This document shows, one piece after another, positions 33,247 to 42,688 of a DNA stretch of 64,000 bases. Both the position numbers and the translations under genes were made by a program. A model generated the notes under the pieces. The model was not told the origin of the DNA, ran no database searches, and saw nothing but the letters and a program-made list of their open reading frames with translations. How positions within the stretch are numbered: the stretch's first letter is position 1; each line of letters opens with the position of its first letter. The DNA comes from CAJXVA01 sp963761755 (GTDB taxonomy: Bacteria; Myxococcota_A; Polyangia; Nannocystales; Nannocystaceae): assembly GCA_963761755.1 (NCBI GenBank), contig CAVXIC010000040.1, positions 1-64,000 of the forward strand, read 5' to 3'.

Positions 33247-34605
33247 CTACTCCTTGTCGGCCTCTTCGCCCTTTGCGGCGTCCGCGTCGGCGGGCTCCGC
33301 CTTGTCCGCGTCCTTCGCGGGCGTCGCGCCCTCGTCCGCCTTCTGCGGCGCGGCGCCGTCGGGGCTCCTGGCCTTGCTGCTGATGTTCTTCAGGCCTTCC
33401 TTGAGCGCCTTGCGATCCGCCCGGCCGTCGATCTTCATCCGGCCACCGTGCTCGTCGCCATCGCCGTGGCCCCGCCGCGCCTGGGAGCGCTTGCGCTCGG
33501 GCTCGGGCCCGAGCGTGGGCTTGATGTTGTCGACGACGGTGTACTTCTCGAGCAGCTCTTCTTTGAGCTGACGCCGCCCCTGATGCAGCTTCCGCTGCTG
33601 GAGTCGATTGACGATCTGGTCCTCGAGCGCGTCCATCGGAAGGTCACCGGGGCCCCAGGAGCCCGTGACCTTGATGATGTGGTAGCCGAACTTGGTCTTG
33701 ACCGGCTTGGAGATCTCGCCAACCTTCATGGCGAACGCAGCCTCCGAGAACTCTTCGGCCATGCGATCGGCCGTGAAGATTCCGATGTCGCCACCCTTGC
33801 CCGCGCTGGGGCCCGTCGAGTTCTCCATCGCGATCGCCTCGAAGTCGGCGCCCTCGGCCGTGGCGAGCTTGTAGTACTCGTCGGCCTTGACCTTGGCTTC
33901 GGCTTCCCACTTGGCGGAGTCCTCGTCGGACGCTTCGGGCTCCGCGTCGCCGTGCGGACGACGCTCCTTCTTGGGTCCGATCGGAACGAGGATGTGCGAC
34001 GCGCGAACCCGGGGCTTGTCGGACTTCCAGTTGTCCTTGATCTTCTCGTAGTCCGCCGCGATCTCGTCGGGCGTGACCTCGAGCAGGCCCTTCTTCTCCA
34101 AGATCGCCTTCTCGCGGAGCTCGGCGACGTACATGTCCTCGAGGGACTGCTCGGTCTCGCCTCGGCGGCTGAGATGCTTCTCCCAGTCACGGATGCCGCG
34201 GCGCTGCTGGGTCTCGCGTGCTTCGAGCGCCTCTTTGTCGTACTCGACGCCGAGCGCCTTGGCCTCTTGGGCGAGCACCTCGTGATAGATGAGCCGCTCG
34301 GCGATCGACTTGCGGTAGCGACGGTCGGCCGAGCTGGGGATTTCGCGACCGCGGTCGGTGTACTTCTTGACCTTCAGCTCGTAGATCGAGGTGAACGCGT
34401 CGTTGGGGATTTCGACCTCGCCAACCTTGGCGATCGGGCCTTTGGGAATCGCGCCCAGCGCGACACCGGGGCTCTTCTCGTCGCCTTCTTTCTCGATCTT
34501 CGCGAGTTCCTCCTCGGAGGCTTTCGCGGGCTTGGGGGGGTCGGTACAGGCGCCCGCGAGCGCAGCGACCAGGAAACTCACATGAAGCGGATGCAACGAA
34601 CGCAT
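33247..34605 (-). CDS. PpiC/parvulin-type peptidyl-prolyl isomerase lipoprotein
   Basis: A 452-residue protein. Its lipobox LAGAC is followed by a charged linker and a SurA/PrsA-like N-terminal chaperone region (residues about 60-190, with GEVEIPNDAFTSIYELKVKKY and SIAERLIYHEVL). The parvulin domain follows at about 195-325 (RASHILVPI...GGDIGIFTADRMAEEFSEAAFAMKVGEIS.PVKTKFGYHIIKV). An unusual 120-residue Lys/Glu/Ala-rich C-terminal tail is low-complexity. It probably folds outer membrane or secreted proteins in the periplasm. It is divergent from miaB. Confidence 0.9.
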   Translation of the reverse strand: MRSLHPLHVSFLVAALAGACTDPPKPAKASEEELAKIEKEGDEKSPGVALGAIPKGPIAKVGEVEIPNDAFTSIYELKVKKYTDRGREIPSSADRRYRKSIAERLIYHEVLAQEAKALGVEYDKEALEARETQQRRGIRDWEKHLSRRGETEQSLEDMYVAELREKAILEKKGLLEVTPDEIAADYEKIKDNWKSDKPRVRASHILVPIGPKKERRPHGDAEPEASDEDSAKWEAEAKVKADEYYKLATAEGADFEAIAMENSTGPSAGKGGDIGIFTADRMAEEFSEAAFAMKVGEISKPVKTKFGYHIIKVTGSWGPGDLPMDALEDQIVNRLQQRKLHQGRRQLKEELLEKYTVVDNIKPTLGPEPERKRSQARRGHGDGDEHGGRMKIDGRADRKALKEGLKNISSKARSPDGAAPQKADEGATPAKDADKAEPADADAAKGEEADKE

Positions 34606-34762
34606 AGTCGTGCCCTTTCGATAGTGCCGGAGCGAGCGTGGTCGCTCGGGCCCGGGATTCTAAGCATGAAACGCCGGGGGGTGGAAGCTTGGCCTACAGT
34701 GTGGGCGCGAGCACCGCACTAGCACCGCAGTCCTGCGTGACGTAAGTGTCAGCGCAACCCTC

Positions 34763-36136
34763 ATGGCGGATTTGGTCCAAATTCGGCGCCCGGGTGCGCC
34801 CCCTGCCCCGGCAGAGCTCGCGGAGCCGAAGTCGGACCCCGATGCCCCTACGGTGTACCTCGAGACGTTCGGGTGCCAGATGAACGCGGCCGATTCGGCC
34901 CTCATCGCCGGTCAGCTCGGGCGCGCGGGCTACCGCCGGGTCCAGGACCCCGCCGCCGCCGACGTGATTCTCATCAATACGTGCGCGATCCGGGAGAAGG
35001 CCGAAGATCGGGTGTGGGGCCGCACGAGCCAGCTGCTGCGACACCGCGCGGACAATCCGGGGTTGGTGCTGGGCATCACCGGATGCATGGCCGAGCACCT
35101 CAAGGACAAGGTCGCACAGCGCGCGCCGTACATCACCTTGGTCGCCGGACCCGACAGCTATCGCTCGATCGCCGAGCTCGTCGACCGAGCGCGCAGCGGT
35201 GAAGCCGTCGTCGACGTGAAGCTCGACAAGGCCGAGGTCTACGATCAGCTCGATCCACACGCCCACGACGATGGCGTCAGTGGATTCGTGACCATCCAGC
35301 GGGGCTGCGACAAGTTCTGCACGTTCTGCGTCGTGCCCTATACCCGCGGTCGTGAGCGCGGCGTGCCCCCACGCGAGGTTCTGCGCCACGCGCGTTCGCT
35401 GGCCGAGCGCGGATACAAGGAAGTCGTCCTTCTGGGCCAGACGGTCAACTCCTACGTCCACGAAGACGTGGACTTCGCGGCGCTGCTGCAGACCGTTGCG
35501 CAGATCGACGGCATCGAGCGCATCCGGTTCACCAGCCCCTACCCGGTCGACTTCTCGCCGCGCGTCATCGAGGTGATGGCGTCCGAGTCCAAGATCTGCC
35601 CCCAGGTACACCTTCCGCTGCAGTCCGGATCGGACGCGATGCTGGAGCGCATGAAGCGAGGCTACACCCGCGGTCAGTTCATCGACCTGGTCGGGTCCCT
35701 TCGCGCAGCCGTGCCGAGGCTGGCGCTGTCGACCGACCTCATGGTCGGATTCTGCGGTGAGACCGACGCCGATCACCAAGACACGCTGGACGTGATGCGC
35801 GAGATCCAGTTCGACTCCGCCTTCATGTTCAGCTACAGCGACCGCGGCATCACCTACGCCTCCCGCAAGCTCGAGGACGACGTGCCCGAGGCCACCAAGA
35901 AAGCCCGCCTCCGCGAGGTCATCGAGCTGCAAGAGACCTACACCCGGGCGTCTCACGAGGCCCAGATCGGTCAGAGCGTCGACGTGCTCGTGCTCGGGCC
36001 GTCCAAGCGAGGCAACAAGACCCTCGGACGGGCGCCCACGTTCCACAAGGTGCTGCTGCCGCAAGGGAGCGGCGAGCCTGGCGAGATCGTCCGCGCGACG
36101 ATCACCGGCAGCACCGGCCACTCGTTGCTCGCTTGA
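34763..36136 (+). CDS. miaB: tRNA (N6-isopentenyl adenosine-37)-2-methylthiotransferase MiaB
   Basis: A 457-residue enzyme. The N-terminal MTTase domain has the three auxiliary-cluster Cys in FGCQMN, NTCAIR and ITGCMAE. The radical SAM cluster is RGCDKFCTFCVVPYTRGRE. The central barrel contains VVLLGQTVNSYV and VHLPLQSGSDAMLERMKRGY. A C-terminal TRAM domain (about 385-455) is QIGQSVDVLVLG...GEIVRATITGSTGHSLLA. It adds the methylthio group to i6A37 of tRNAs. N-terminal extension of about 28 residues. It is 59 bp upstream of the GroES-like gene. Confidence 0.96.
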   Translation: MADLVQIRRPGAPPAPAELAEPKSDPDAPTVYLETFGCQMNAADSALIAGQLGRAGYRRVQDPAAADVILINTCAIREKAEDRVWGRTSQLLRHRADNPGLVLGITGCMAEHLKDKVAQRAPYITLVAGPDSYRSIAELVDRARSGEAVVDVKLDKAEVYDQLDPHAHDDGVSGFVTIQRGCDKFCTFCVVPYTRGRERGVPPREVLRHARSLAERGYKEVVLLGQTVNSYVHEDVDFAALLQTVAQIDGIERIRFTSPYPVDFSPRVIEVMASESKICPQVHLPLQSGSDAMLERMKRGYTRGQFIDLVGSLRAAVPRLALSTDLMVGFCGETDADHQDTLDVMREIQFDSAFMFSYSDRGITYASRKLEDDVPEATKKARLREVIELQETYTRASHEAQIGQSVDVLVLGPSKRGNKTLGRAPTFHKVLLPQGSGEPGEIVRATITGSTGHSLLA

Positions 36137-36195
36137 GCGTGGCCATGTGTCGCGGGCCGACGAAGCGGTGGTAGAACCGCGCCTGGACTCCGCCC

Positions 36196-36639
36196 GTGGC
36201 AGAACAAGACTCCTCCCCGCCGCCCGACTCCGACCCGCCTCGTACGCCCATTCGCGTCAGTCGGCACGTGCAGCCGGTGGGTCCGCGCATCCTCGTCCGC
36301 ATCGTGAAGGGTCCCGACCGCAGCGAATCGGGCCTCTTCCTGCCACAGGGCGTCAAGGAGCACCACGCCGCCGCGCTGCTCGGCGAAGTGCTCGAGGTCG
36401 CACGGACGATGCCCAACGCAGAGACGCTGCACGACACGGGCACCGGCCGTGATCGCGACGACGACGATGACGACCGACTCGACCTCGGCAAGAACGTCAG
36501 CGGCATCCCGCTGGGCGCCAACGTCCTGTTCGAAAAGGATCGCGGGATCACGGTCCCTTGGGATGAGACGCTGCGTTTGCTGGAGGTCCGGCACGTCCTG
36601 GCCATCGTGGACATCATCACCGAGGACGAGCTGCAGTGA
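36196..36639 (+). CDS. divergent GroES-like co-chaperonin
   Basis: A 147-residue protein, GTG 36196. The central part matches Cpn10: VGPRILVRIVKGPDRSESGLFLP and LLGEVLEVA, then GIPLGANVLFEKDRGITVPW. A polar N-terminal extension (PPPDSDPPR) and an acidic insertion (RDRDDDDDDR, about residue 87) are unlike standard GroES. The loop region where GroES contacts GroEL (about 40-52) is altered (PQGVKEHHA). Its stop overlaps the sppA start (GTGA). It may serve a specialised chaperonin or another partner. Confidence 0.75.
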   Translation: MAEQDSSPPPDSDPPRTPIRVSRHVQPVGPRILVRIVKGPDRSESGLFLPQGVKEHHAAALLGEVLEVARTMPNAETLHDTGTGRDRDDDDDDRLDLGKNVSGIPLGANVLFEKDRGITVPWDETLRLLEVRHVLAIVDIITEDELQ

Positions 36640-39269
36640 TCCGTCTGAGCGTCGTGTCGGGCGTCGCGACTGCGCTGCTGCCATGGGTCGCCCTCGCCGC
36701 CCCCCCCGAGGTGCTCGAGCGCAGCGCGACCGATGGTGTGCAGCGGGTCTACAACGACTACTCCTCCGAAGGAGATGCGAGCAGCCTCGAGCTCAACCCC
36801 GCGCTGCTGTCGGGCCTTCGCGGCTTCGACCTCACGCTGCTGGGTTACCAGACCACCGACCGCTTCATGCGGGGCTCGGGCTTCGGCGCCTTCGCGGCGT
36901 TCAACCTCGGCCTGGGATTCGCCACCGGCTTCGGTGCCCAGCTGCTCGAACCGGGCCTGGGCGATGACGTCACCGACTTCGACGCCGACGCCAACCCCAC
37001 CGCGACCAAGCTCAGCTGGGGCCTGTCGCTGGGACGGGGCGAGTATGGCGCCATGGGCGTGGGCATCTCGGGTCTGCGCAGTCAGGGCCAGTGGCTGCAG
37101 CGGCCCGACGTCGACATCGGCCTGCTGGCGCGCTTCACCAACTACGCGTCCGTGGGCGCGAATGCCCGGCTCACGCCGGTCAACCTCGACAGCAGCGTCC
37201 TGCCTCCAGAGTTCTCGTTGGTGGGCGAACTCTCCGTCCGCCCGCTGGGCACGAACCTGGTCGAGATCGCCGGCGGTGTGAAGCAGCAGGTGCTCACCGC
37301 CCAGCCCGGCGAGCGCACCCGCCGAGTCGGCACCGATGGCCTGCTGCCTCGGGGGCGGGTCTCGCTTCGATGGCAGGGGATCGCGCTGCGCGGCGAGGTG
37401 GAGCAGGTCCGACTCACACAGCTCGACCGAGCGAGCCTCACCCCGCTGCGGACCGACAAGGGCCTTCGGGGCGCGATCTCGCTGGAAGCGTCATGGGACG
37501 TCGTCAGCGTCGGCACGGGCCTGCATGCGGGCGCCTCCGATGGCATCGACGGCGTCGGGTACCACGCGCGCTTCCACAGCCGCCGGCGCGGGCGAGCCTT
37601 CCCGGCGCGACCGGTTCGCATCGAGCGCATCGATCTGACCAGCCTGGGCGACCAGCGGTCGCTCATCGACCTGCTCGAGCGGCTCCGGCGGGCTGAAGAG
37701 GCCGGACCGCGAACGATTCTCCTCCTCGACGCGCGGAACACATCCGGTGGCTGGGCAGCCCGCCACGAGGTGCGAGAAGCTCTCGTGGACGTTCGCAACG
37801 CCGGCGGCCACGTCTTCGCCTACGTCGAGAACGCCGGACTCGGCGACTACTACATGGCCTCGGTGGCGGAGTCGGTCTACATCCACCCCGCCGGCGCGCT
37901 CGAGACCTACGGCCTCTCCTCGGACAGCCTGTACTTCCGCGGCGCCCTCGACAAGGTGGGCGTGAAGGCCGAAGTGATCAAGATTCGCGAGTACAAGAGC
38001 GCCGGCGAGCGCTTCACCGAGACCGGCCCCACGCCGCCGGATCGCGAGCAGCGCGAGGCGCTGCAGGCGGGGGTCTACGAACAGGTGCTCTTCGACATCG
38101 CCCAAGCCCGCGGCCTGAGCGTGTCGCAGGTGCGCCAGGCGTTCGACGAAGCGCCCTACGGCCCGACCGAGGCGATCGAGCACGCGTTGGTGGACGCCAT
38201 CGCGTTCAGAGATGAACTCGAAGACGAACTCAGCGACGACGTCGGCGCTCCGGTCGAGATCGACGATGTCCGCGACGGCTCCCCGCAAGACACCGCATGG
38301 ATGGGCGACCCGTATGTCGCCGTGGTCCTGGTCGAGGGCACCATCATCGACGGCCCCAGCCGCGCCATCCCCTTCATCGGCACGCAGTTCGCAGGCGGGG
38401 ACACGATCGCCAAGACGCTGCGAGACGTCCGCGAAGACAACCTATGCAAGGGCATCGTGCTTCGCGTCGACTCCCCCGGAGGCTCCGCTCTCGCCTCCGA
38501 CATCATCTGGCGCGAGGTGGCCCGCACCCACGAGGCCTTCGAGCAGGACCCCAAGGACAGCCCGCCCATCGTCGTGTCGATGAGCAACGTCGCCGCGAGC
38601 GGCGGCTACTACGTCGCGATGGGCACCGACATGATCTTCGTCGATCCGATGACGATCACGGGCTCGATCGGCGTCATCACGATTCACTTCGACGTCTCGG
38701 GCCTGCTCGACAAACTCGGCATCTCCGTCGCCACGTTCAAGCAGGGCAAGAACCCCGACATCGGGTCCATCTTCAAGCCCTACACCGCCGATCAGCGCGA
38801 GACGGTCGAAAACAGCATCGCCCGCACCTACGATCTGTTCACCTCCCGCGTTGCCGATGCCCGCGGCATGACCCAGGCGCAGGTCGACGCGCTGGGGCGC
38901 GGCCACGTCTACGTGGGCAAGGCGGCGCTGGAGAACGCCCTGGTCGATCGCCGCGGCGGACTGCAGGAGGCCGTCGCCGAGCTCCGGACCCGGGCGGGGA
39001 TTCGCCCCCGCAAGACGCTGGCGCTTCGCGTGCTTCCCCGCGCGCCTCGGCTGCTCGACCTCATCCTCGACAACACCGGGGATCCGTTCGCTGGCGCCGG
39101 ACCGATCCGCAAGGCCAAGGCGCGTCGCGAGCAGGCACGTGCCGAGGCCGCCATGGCCGGCGTCCTGCCTCGGGTGCTGCACGACACGATCGCCAAGCTG
39201 CCGCTGTCCCTGCTCTTCCTCGAGCAAGGGCAGGCCCACGCGGTGATGCCCTACGTGCTCACGGACTGA
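36636..39269 (+). CDS. signal peptide peptidase SppA fused to predicted outer membrane beta-barrel
   Basis: An 877-residue protein with a signal peptide (ATALLPWVALAAP). Residues about 25-310 read like a FadL/OM-barrel (NPALLSGLRGFDLTLLGY, FAAFNLGLGFATGFGAQ, GIALRGEVEQVRL). Residues about 325-800 are a tandem S49 (protease IV) unit. The general base is K454 in REYKSAGERF and the nucleophile is S655 in VAASGGYY. GSIGVI and GRGHVYVGKAA motifs are present. A C-terminal amphipathic end (KAKARREQARAEAA..) follows. Translationally coupled to the GroES-like gene. Paralogue at 45,594. The barrel fold is inference. Confidence 0.85.
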   Translation: MIRLSVVSGVATALLPWVALAAPPEVLERSATDGVQRVYNDYSSEGDASSLELNPALLSGLRGFDLTLLGYQTTDRFMRGSGFGAFAAFNLGLGFATGFGAQLLEPGLGDDVTDFDADANPTATKLSWGLSLGRGEYGAMGVGISGLRSQGQWLQRPDVDIGLLARFTNYASVGANARLTPVNLDSSVLPPEFSLVGELSVRPLGTNLVEIAGGVKQQVLTAQPGERTRRVGTDGLLPRGRVSLRWQGIALRGEVEQVRLTQLDRASLTPLRTDKGLRGAISLEASWDVVSVGTGLHAGASDGIDGVGYHARFHSRRRGRAFPARPVRIERIDLTSLGDQRSLIDLLERLRRAEEAGPRTILLLDARNTSGGWAARHEVREALVDVRNAGGHVFAYVENAGLGDYYMASVAESVYIHPAGALETYGLSSDSLYFRGALDKVGVKAEVIKIREYKSAGERFTETGPTPPDREQREALQAGVYEQVLFDIAQARGLSVSQVRQAFDEAPYGPTEAIEHALVDAIAFRDELEDELSDDVGAPVEIDDVRDGSPQDTAWMGDPYVAVVLVEGTIIDGPSRAIPFIGTQFAGGDTIAKTLRDVREDNLCKGIVLRVDSPGGSALASDIIWREVARTHEAFEQDPKDSPPIVVSMSNVAASGGYYVAMGTDMIFVDPMTITGSIGVITIHFDVSGLLDKLGISVATFKQGKNPDIGSIFKPYTADQRETVENSIARTYDLFTSRVADARGMTQAQVDALGRGHVYVGKAALENALVDRRGGLQEAVAELRTRAGIRPRKTLALRVLPRAPRLLDLILDNTGDPFAGAGPIRKAKARREQARAEAAMAGVLPRVLHDTIAKLPLSLLFLEQGQAHAVMPYVLTD

Positions 39270-40096
39270 GCCGTCACGACGTGGGTCGGCGAGTGCAGGT
39301 CGCGGAGCGCAGGCTCTGCGGCCTGGTGCTCCTTGGGGTCGACGAAGTGGACTGGACCCAAGCCCGCGCCGCCCAGGACCGCTCGCACCTGGCGCTCGTC
39401 CGCGTAGGGGTCCAGCGCCGTGCGGCGACGGGTGACGGCTCGAATCGCGGTGCGCAGCACCCTCGAGGCGAAGCCAACCGAGGCCTGACCGCCGCGGGTG
39501 TGCAGGTCGCAGACGAACAGCCCGTTGCGTCCGAGGGCCCCGGCGACCGACGTGTACAGCCGCACGCGATCGGTCGCGTCGAGGTAGCTCAGCAGGCCCT
39601 CGGCGACGACGACCGGCCGCGACGCATCGGCGAGCGCGTCGCGCAGGGTGACCGCGAAGTCTGGCGAGGTCACATCCGCCGCATCGACGCGATGCCGGCC
39701 TACGAGCGCCCGCCTCAACGGGTCGGGCGCGCGAGCCAGCGCCGCCCGCTTGCGCGCGACCATTGCGGGCAGATCGTACTCGATGCCCATCACCCCATCG
39801 CGCTGACACATCGCCACCGCGCGCCGCGTCAGCCCGGCCCCGAGCTCGACGACGACGTCGGGCCGGTGCTGCCGAACGACGGCCTCGATCAAGCGGTGGC
39901 GGTATTCGAGGTAGGTCCGCATCGACGGCGTCGTCGAGGACAGCCGCGTCGCCCACTCGCCAGCCAGGAAGAACCCCCAGTACAGCGCGGCGCCCTGCCA
40001 GGTCGAGAACACGTCCGCGTGTTCGAACCCCGCCCGCTGCCACACGTAGGCGGTGTAGTGCGCCGTCGGGCTGATGCGCTCGTGCGGGACACTCAT
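39251..40096 (-). CDS. class I SAM-dependent methyltransferase (LCMT/PPM-like)
   Basis: A 281-residue protein, ATG 40096. Motifs are VVVELGAGLTRRA (motif I), GIEYDLPAM (motif II acid), PVVVAEGLLSYLD (motif III/IV) and a C-terminal YADERQVRAVLGGAG. The ELGAGLTRR...YDLP layout is typical of leucine carboxyl methyltransferase-like enzymes, such as those acting on polyketides or other acceptors. Substrate unknown. Overlaps the TerB-like gene by ATGA and the SppA gene convergently by 19 bp. Confidence 0.85.
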   Translation of the reverse strand: MSVPHERISPTAHYTAYVWQRAGFEHADVFSTWQGAALYWGFFLAGEWATRLSSTTPSMRTYLEYRHRLIEAVVRQHRPDVVVELGAGLTRRAVAMCQRDGVMGIEYDLPAMVARKRAALARAPDPLRRALVGRHRVDAADVTSPDFAVTLRDALADASRPVVVAEGLLSYLDATDRVRLYTSVAGALGRNGLFVCDLHTRGGQASVGFASRVLRTAIRAVTRRRTALDPYADERQVRAVLGGAGLGPVHFVDPKEHQAAEPALRDLHSPTHVVTAQSVST

Positions 40097-40815
40097 CGAT
40101 CGAGCAGGTGCTCGGCGGCGCTACGCTCGATCGCGATCGCCTCGGCGAGGTCGAGGAACGCAGCGCGCGCGACCTCGTCGCGACCGTCGGCCTGGACCAG
40201 CGGCACCAGGTCGAGCATTGCGATGCGTCGCTCCTCGGGCTGCAGCGCGACGAACCCCCCGACGAGCATCATCATCTCGGGCGGCTCGTCGAGCAGCCCC
40301 CGCATCGCGCCGCGCGTGCCTTCGTTCAGCGGCAGGCGCCCGAGCAGGGCGTCGAAGCGCTCGCGCTCGTTTTGGGAGACCTCACCGTCTGCCTGCGTGA
40401 TATGGGCGGCGAACCCAGCGATCAGCTCGGACCGCGCCGCGGCCAGCTGCGTCCACGACGCCCGCAGCTGGGCGATGGATGCCGCGTCGATGCCCAGCTC
40501 CGCGGCGAGCTCGTCGTGCACGCCGACTTCCGCGTCGCTGCCTCGGCCGTCGGCCAGCGCCATCCGCCACGCCTTGGCGAGGATGTCCTCGGACAAGAAG
40601 GGCGGCGGAGGCACGAGCCGGGCTCGATGCGCGCGCAGGGCAGCGACGTCCTGAAGACGCGCCACCCAAGCCGAGGTCTGCTCGGGATCGATGCGCTCGT
40701 CGACCATCCAGAGCACTTGCTCCCACTCCTCGGCCTCCAAGATGCCGTCGGCGTGGGCGATCAAGCCACACGCCACCAGCGTCCACTCCTGCTCCGGCGA
40801 AAGCGGCATGCGCAC
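40093..40815 (-). CDS. TerB-like helical protein
   Basis: A 240-residue protein, all helical. Two repeats of the TerB pattern are seen: ACGLIAHADGILEAEEWEQVLWMV at the N-terminus and FAAHITQADGEVSQNERERFDALL near residue 145. A third, weak unit is LVPLVQADGRDEVARAAF. TerB domains occur in tellurite-resistance and metal/stress complexes. No partner ter genes are nearby. It is coupled to the methyltransferase and 31 bp downstream of panB. Confidence 0.65.
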   Translation of the reverse strand: MRMPLSPEQEWTLVACGLIAHADGILEAEEWEQVLWMVDERIDPEQTSAWVARLQDVAALRAHRARLVPPPPFLSEDILAKAWRMALADGRGSDAEVGVHDELAAELGIDAASIAQLRASWTQLAAARSELIAGFAAHITQADGEVSQNERERFDALLGRLPLNEGTRGAMRGLLDEPPEMMMLVGGFVALQPEERRIAMLDLVPLVQADGRDEVARAAFLDLAEAIAIERSAAEHLLDR

Positions 40816-40846
40816 ATGCTACCAGCTGGGCGCGGTCGCGACCGAC

Positions 40847-41743
40847 TCAGGACCCGGTCGCGACGGCGCGTGGACCCTTGGCCGGGCCGAAGGTGTGCTC
40901 GGGCGCGGGGAACTCCCGAGCCTTGACGGCCTCGACGTACGCTTCCATCGCGACCCTGCCGCGATCGAAGAGCTCATCGAACCGACGGACGAACTTGGGC
41001 CGCAGGTCCGGGGTGAGCCCCAGCATGTCGTAGCAGACCAGCACCTGACCGTCGCAGGACGCGCCCGCGCCGATCCCGATCGTGGGGATGTCGATGGCGG
41101 CGGTGATGCGAGCGGCGAGCTCTTCGGGGATCCCCTCGAGCACGAGCGCATAGGCGCCCGCTTCGGCGACCGCCTGGGCGTCCTCGAGGATCCGCGCCGC
41201 GCTGTCCTCATCGCGGCCCTGGACCCGAAAACCGCCCATCGCGTGGACCGACTGCGGCGTGAGCCCCACGTGGGCCATCACCGGAATGCCGGCGGCGACG
41301 AGGCGCTCGATGACCGGGACGACCGCCTTGCCCCCCTCGAGCTTGACGGAGTGTGCGCGCCCCTCGGCCAAGATCCGCCCCGCGTTGCGCAGAGCCTCCT
41401 GCGGCGAGATGTTGTAGCTGAGGAAGGGCATGTCGCCGACGATGTGGGCGTAGCGGGTGCCTCGTGCGACGGCGCGGCAGTGGTAGACGATGTCATCGAC
41501 GGTCACGCCGAGGGTGTCGTCGTTGCCTTGGATCACCATCCCCAACGAGTCGCCGACGAGCAGCAGGTCAGCGCCCCCCTCGTCGAGCATGCGAGCGAAG
41601 GTCGCGTCGTAGGCGGTGACCATCACCAGGGGCTCTTCGCCCTTGCGGGCGCGCACCTTGGGCACGGTCATGGGTTTCCGGGCCGGTGTCGCGGCGGCGG
41701 GTCGTGGCTGGCCGTAGGGGGCCGAGACCTTGTCTTCGGTCAT
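40847..41743 (-). CDS. panB: 3-methyl-2-oxobutanoate hydroxymethyltransferase PanB
   Basis: A 298-residue enzyme of pantothenate synthesis, making ketopantoate from alpha-ketoisovalerate and methylene-THF. The start MTEDKVSAP at 41743 gives a slightly long N-terminus; the core starts at MTVPKVRARKG. Key segments are VMVTAYDATFARMLDEGGADLLLVGDSLGM (metal and substrate site, D in GDSL), VVGDMPFLSY-like IVGDMPFLSYN, SVKLEGG, IPVMAHVGLTPQS and TIGIGAGASCDGQVLV. The decameric class II aldolase fold is complete. First gene of a probable operon with the TerB-like and methyltransferase genes. Confidence 0.96.
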   Translation of the reverse strand: MTEDKVSAPYGQPRPAAATPARKPMTVPKVRARKGEEPLVMVTAYDATFARMLDEGGADLLLVGDSLGMVIQGNDDTLGVTVDDIVYHCRAVARGTRYAHIVGDMPFLSYNISPQEALRNAGRILAEGRAHSVKLEGGKAVVPVIERLVAAGIPVMAHVGLTPQSVHAMGGFRVQGRDEDSAARILEDAQAVAEAGAYALVLEGIPEELAARITAAIDIPTIGIGAGASCDGQVLVCYDMLGLTPDLRPKFVRRFDELFDRGRVAMEAYVEAVKAREFPAPEHTFGPAKGPRAVATGS

Positions 41744-41931
41744 TCGATTGTCTCGCTTGCACGATCGGTCGCGGCCGAGACCACCTCGGTCCACGCCTTC
41801 GCACAGCTTCAGTTGATAGCACGCTGGGACCTCAGGCGCCGCCGAGTCGACCGCAGACGGCGTTCTTCGGGACCGGAGCCGCTCCCCCCACGGGTTTTCG
41901 AGCAACGAAAAAACGTCATCTTTTCCGGGGT

Positions 41932-41962
41932 TTGACAGCTCCCGAGCCCACGTGACATGGTC
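41932..41962 (+). promoter_or_regulatory. possible sigma-70 promoter and SD of sodB
   Basis: TTGACA at 41932-41937 is followed, after 17 bp, by ACATGG at 41955-41960, a good -35 with a weak -10. A strong Shine-Dalgarno AAGGAG at 41991-41996 precedes the GTG at 42004. The 5' region of 41880-41930 contains AT-rich GAAAAAACGTCATC. The remaining intergenic DNA to panB (41744-41931) shows no gene. Confidence 0.4.
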
Positions 41963-42003
41963 CGGGCCTCCCCGCCCGACGCGGGACCGCAAGGAGTCAA
42001 AAC

Positions 42004-42585
42004 GTGAGCTTCGAACTGCCCAATCTTCCCTACGCCAAAGACGCTCTCGCCCCGCACATCAGCGCCGAGACGTTCGACTACCACCACGGCAAGCACCACC
42101 AAGCCTACGTCAACAAGCTCAACACGCTGACCGAAGGCAAGCCGGAGGCCAACAAGAGCCTCGAAGAGCTGATCAAGACGACCGAAGGCGGATTGTTCAA
42201 CCAGGCCGCACAGGTTTGGAACCACACCTTCTTCTGGAACTCCATGAAGCCCAACGGCGGCGGTGCACCTTCGGGCGACCTCGCCGACGCGATCAACCGA
42301 GACTTCGGCAGCCTCGACGCGTTCAAGGAAGCCTTCTCCGACGCAGCCGCCGGCCAGTTCGGCTCGGGCTGGGCCTGGCTGGTCAAGGACGGCAACAAGC
42401 TGGCCGTCACCTCGACCGCCAACGCCGGCAACCCGATGACCGACGGCAAGACGCCGATTCTCACCCTCGACGTGTGGGAGCACGCCTACTACGTCGACTA
42501 CCGCAACGCTCGCCCCAAGTTCATCGAGGCCTACCTCGGCAACCTCGTGAACTGGGACTTCGCGGCCAAGAACTTCTCGGCCTGA
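42004..42585 (+). CDS. sodB: superoxide dismutase, Fe/Mn family
   Basis: A 193-residue enzyme, GTG start with AAGGAG 8 bp upstream. It has metal ligands in the family positions: H in SAETFDYHHGKHHQAYV, H in AAQVWNHTFFWNS, and D and H in LDVWEHAYYVDYRN. The GSGWAWLV block and the Gln in AAAGQFGSGW are typical of Fe-type enzymes (Gln at position 69-like in NQAAQ). It acts in the cytoplasm, converting superoxide to hydrogen peroxide. A strong promoter and terminator suggest a single-gene unit. Confidence 0.95.
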   Translation: MSFELPNLPYAKDALAPHISAETFDYHHGKHHQAYVNKLNTLTEGKPEANKSLEELIKTTEGGLFNQAAQVWNHTFFWNSMKPNGGGAPSGDLADAINRDFGSLDAFKEAFSDAAAGQFGSGWAWLVKDGNKLAVTSTANAGNPMTDGKTPILTLDVWEHAYYVDYRNARPKFIEAYLGNLVNWDFAAKNFSA

Positions 42586-42605
42586 CCCAGCCTCGAGCCG
42601 CGCCA

Positions 42606-42636
42606 CCCCGTCAGGCTGCGAGGCCCGGCGGGGTTT
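42606..42636 (+). terminator. hairpin terminator after superoxide dismutase gene
   Basis: CCCCG (42606-42610) and CGGGG (42629-42633) pair around an 18-nt loop and are followed by TTT. An outer GCCTCG/CGAGGC pairing (about 42591 and 42618) may compete. The U-run is short. Confidence 0.4.
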
Positions 42637-42688
42637 CGCATTGGTTACAGTCCCGCTCCGCTGCGGCCTCGGTTGCTATGATCCCGCG

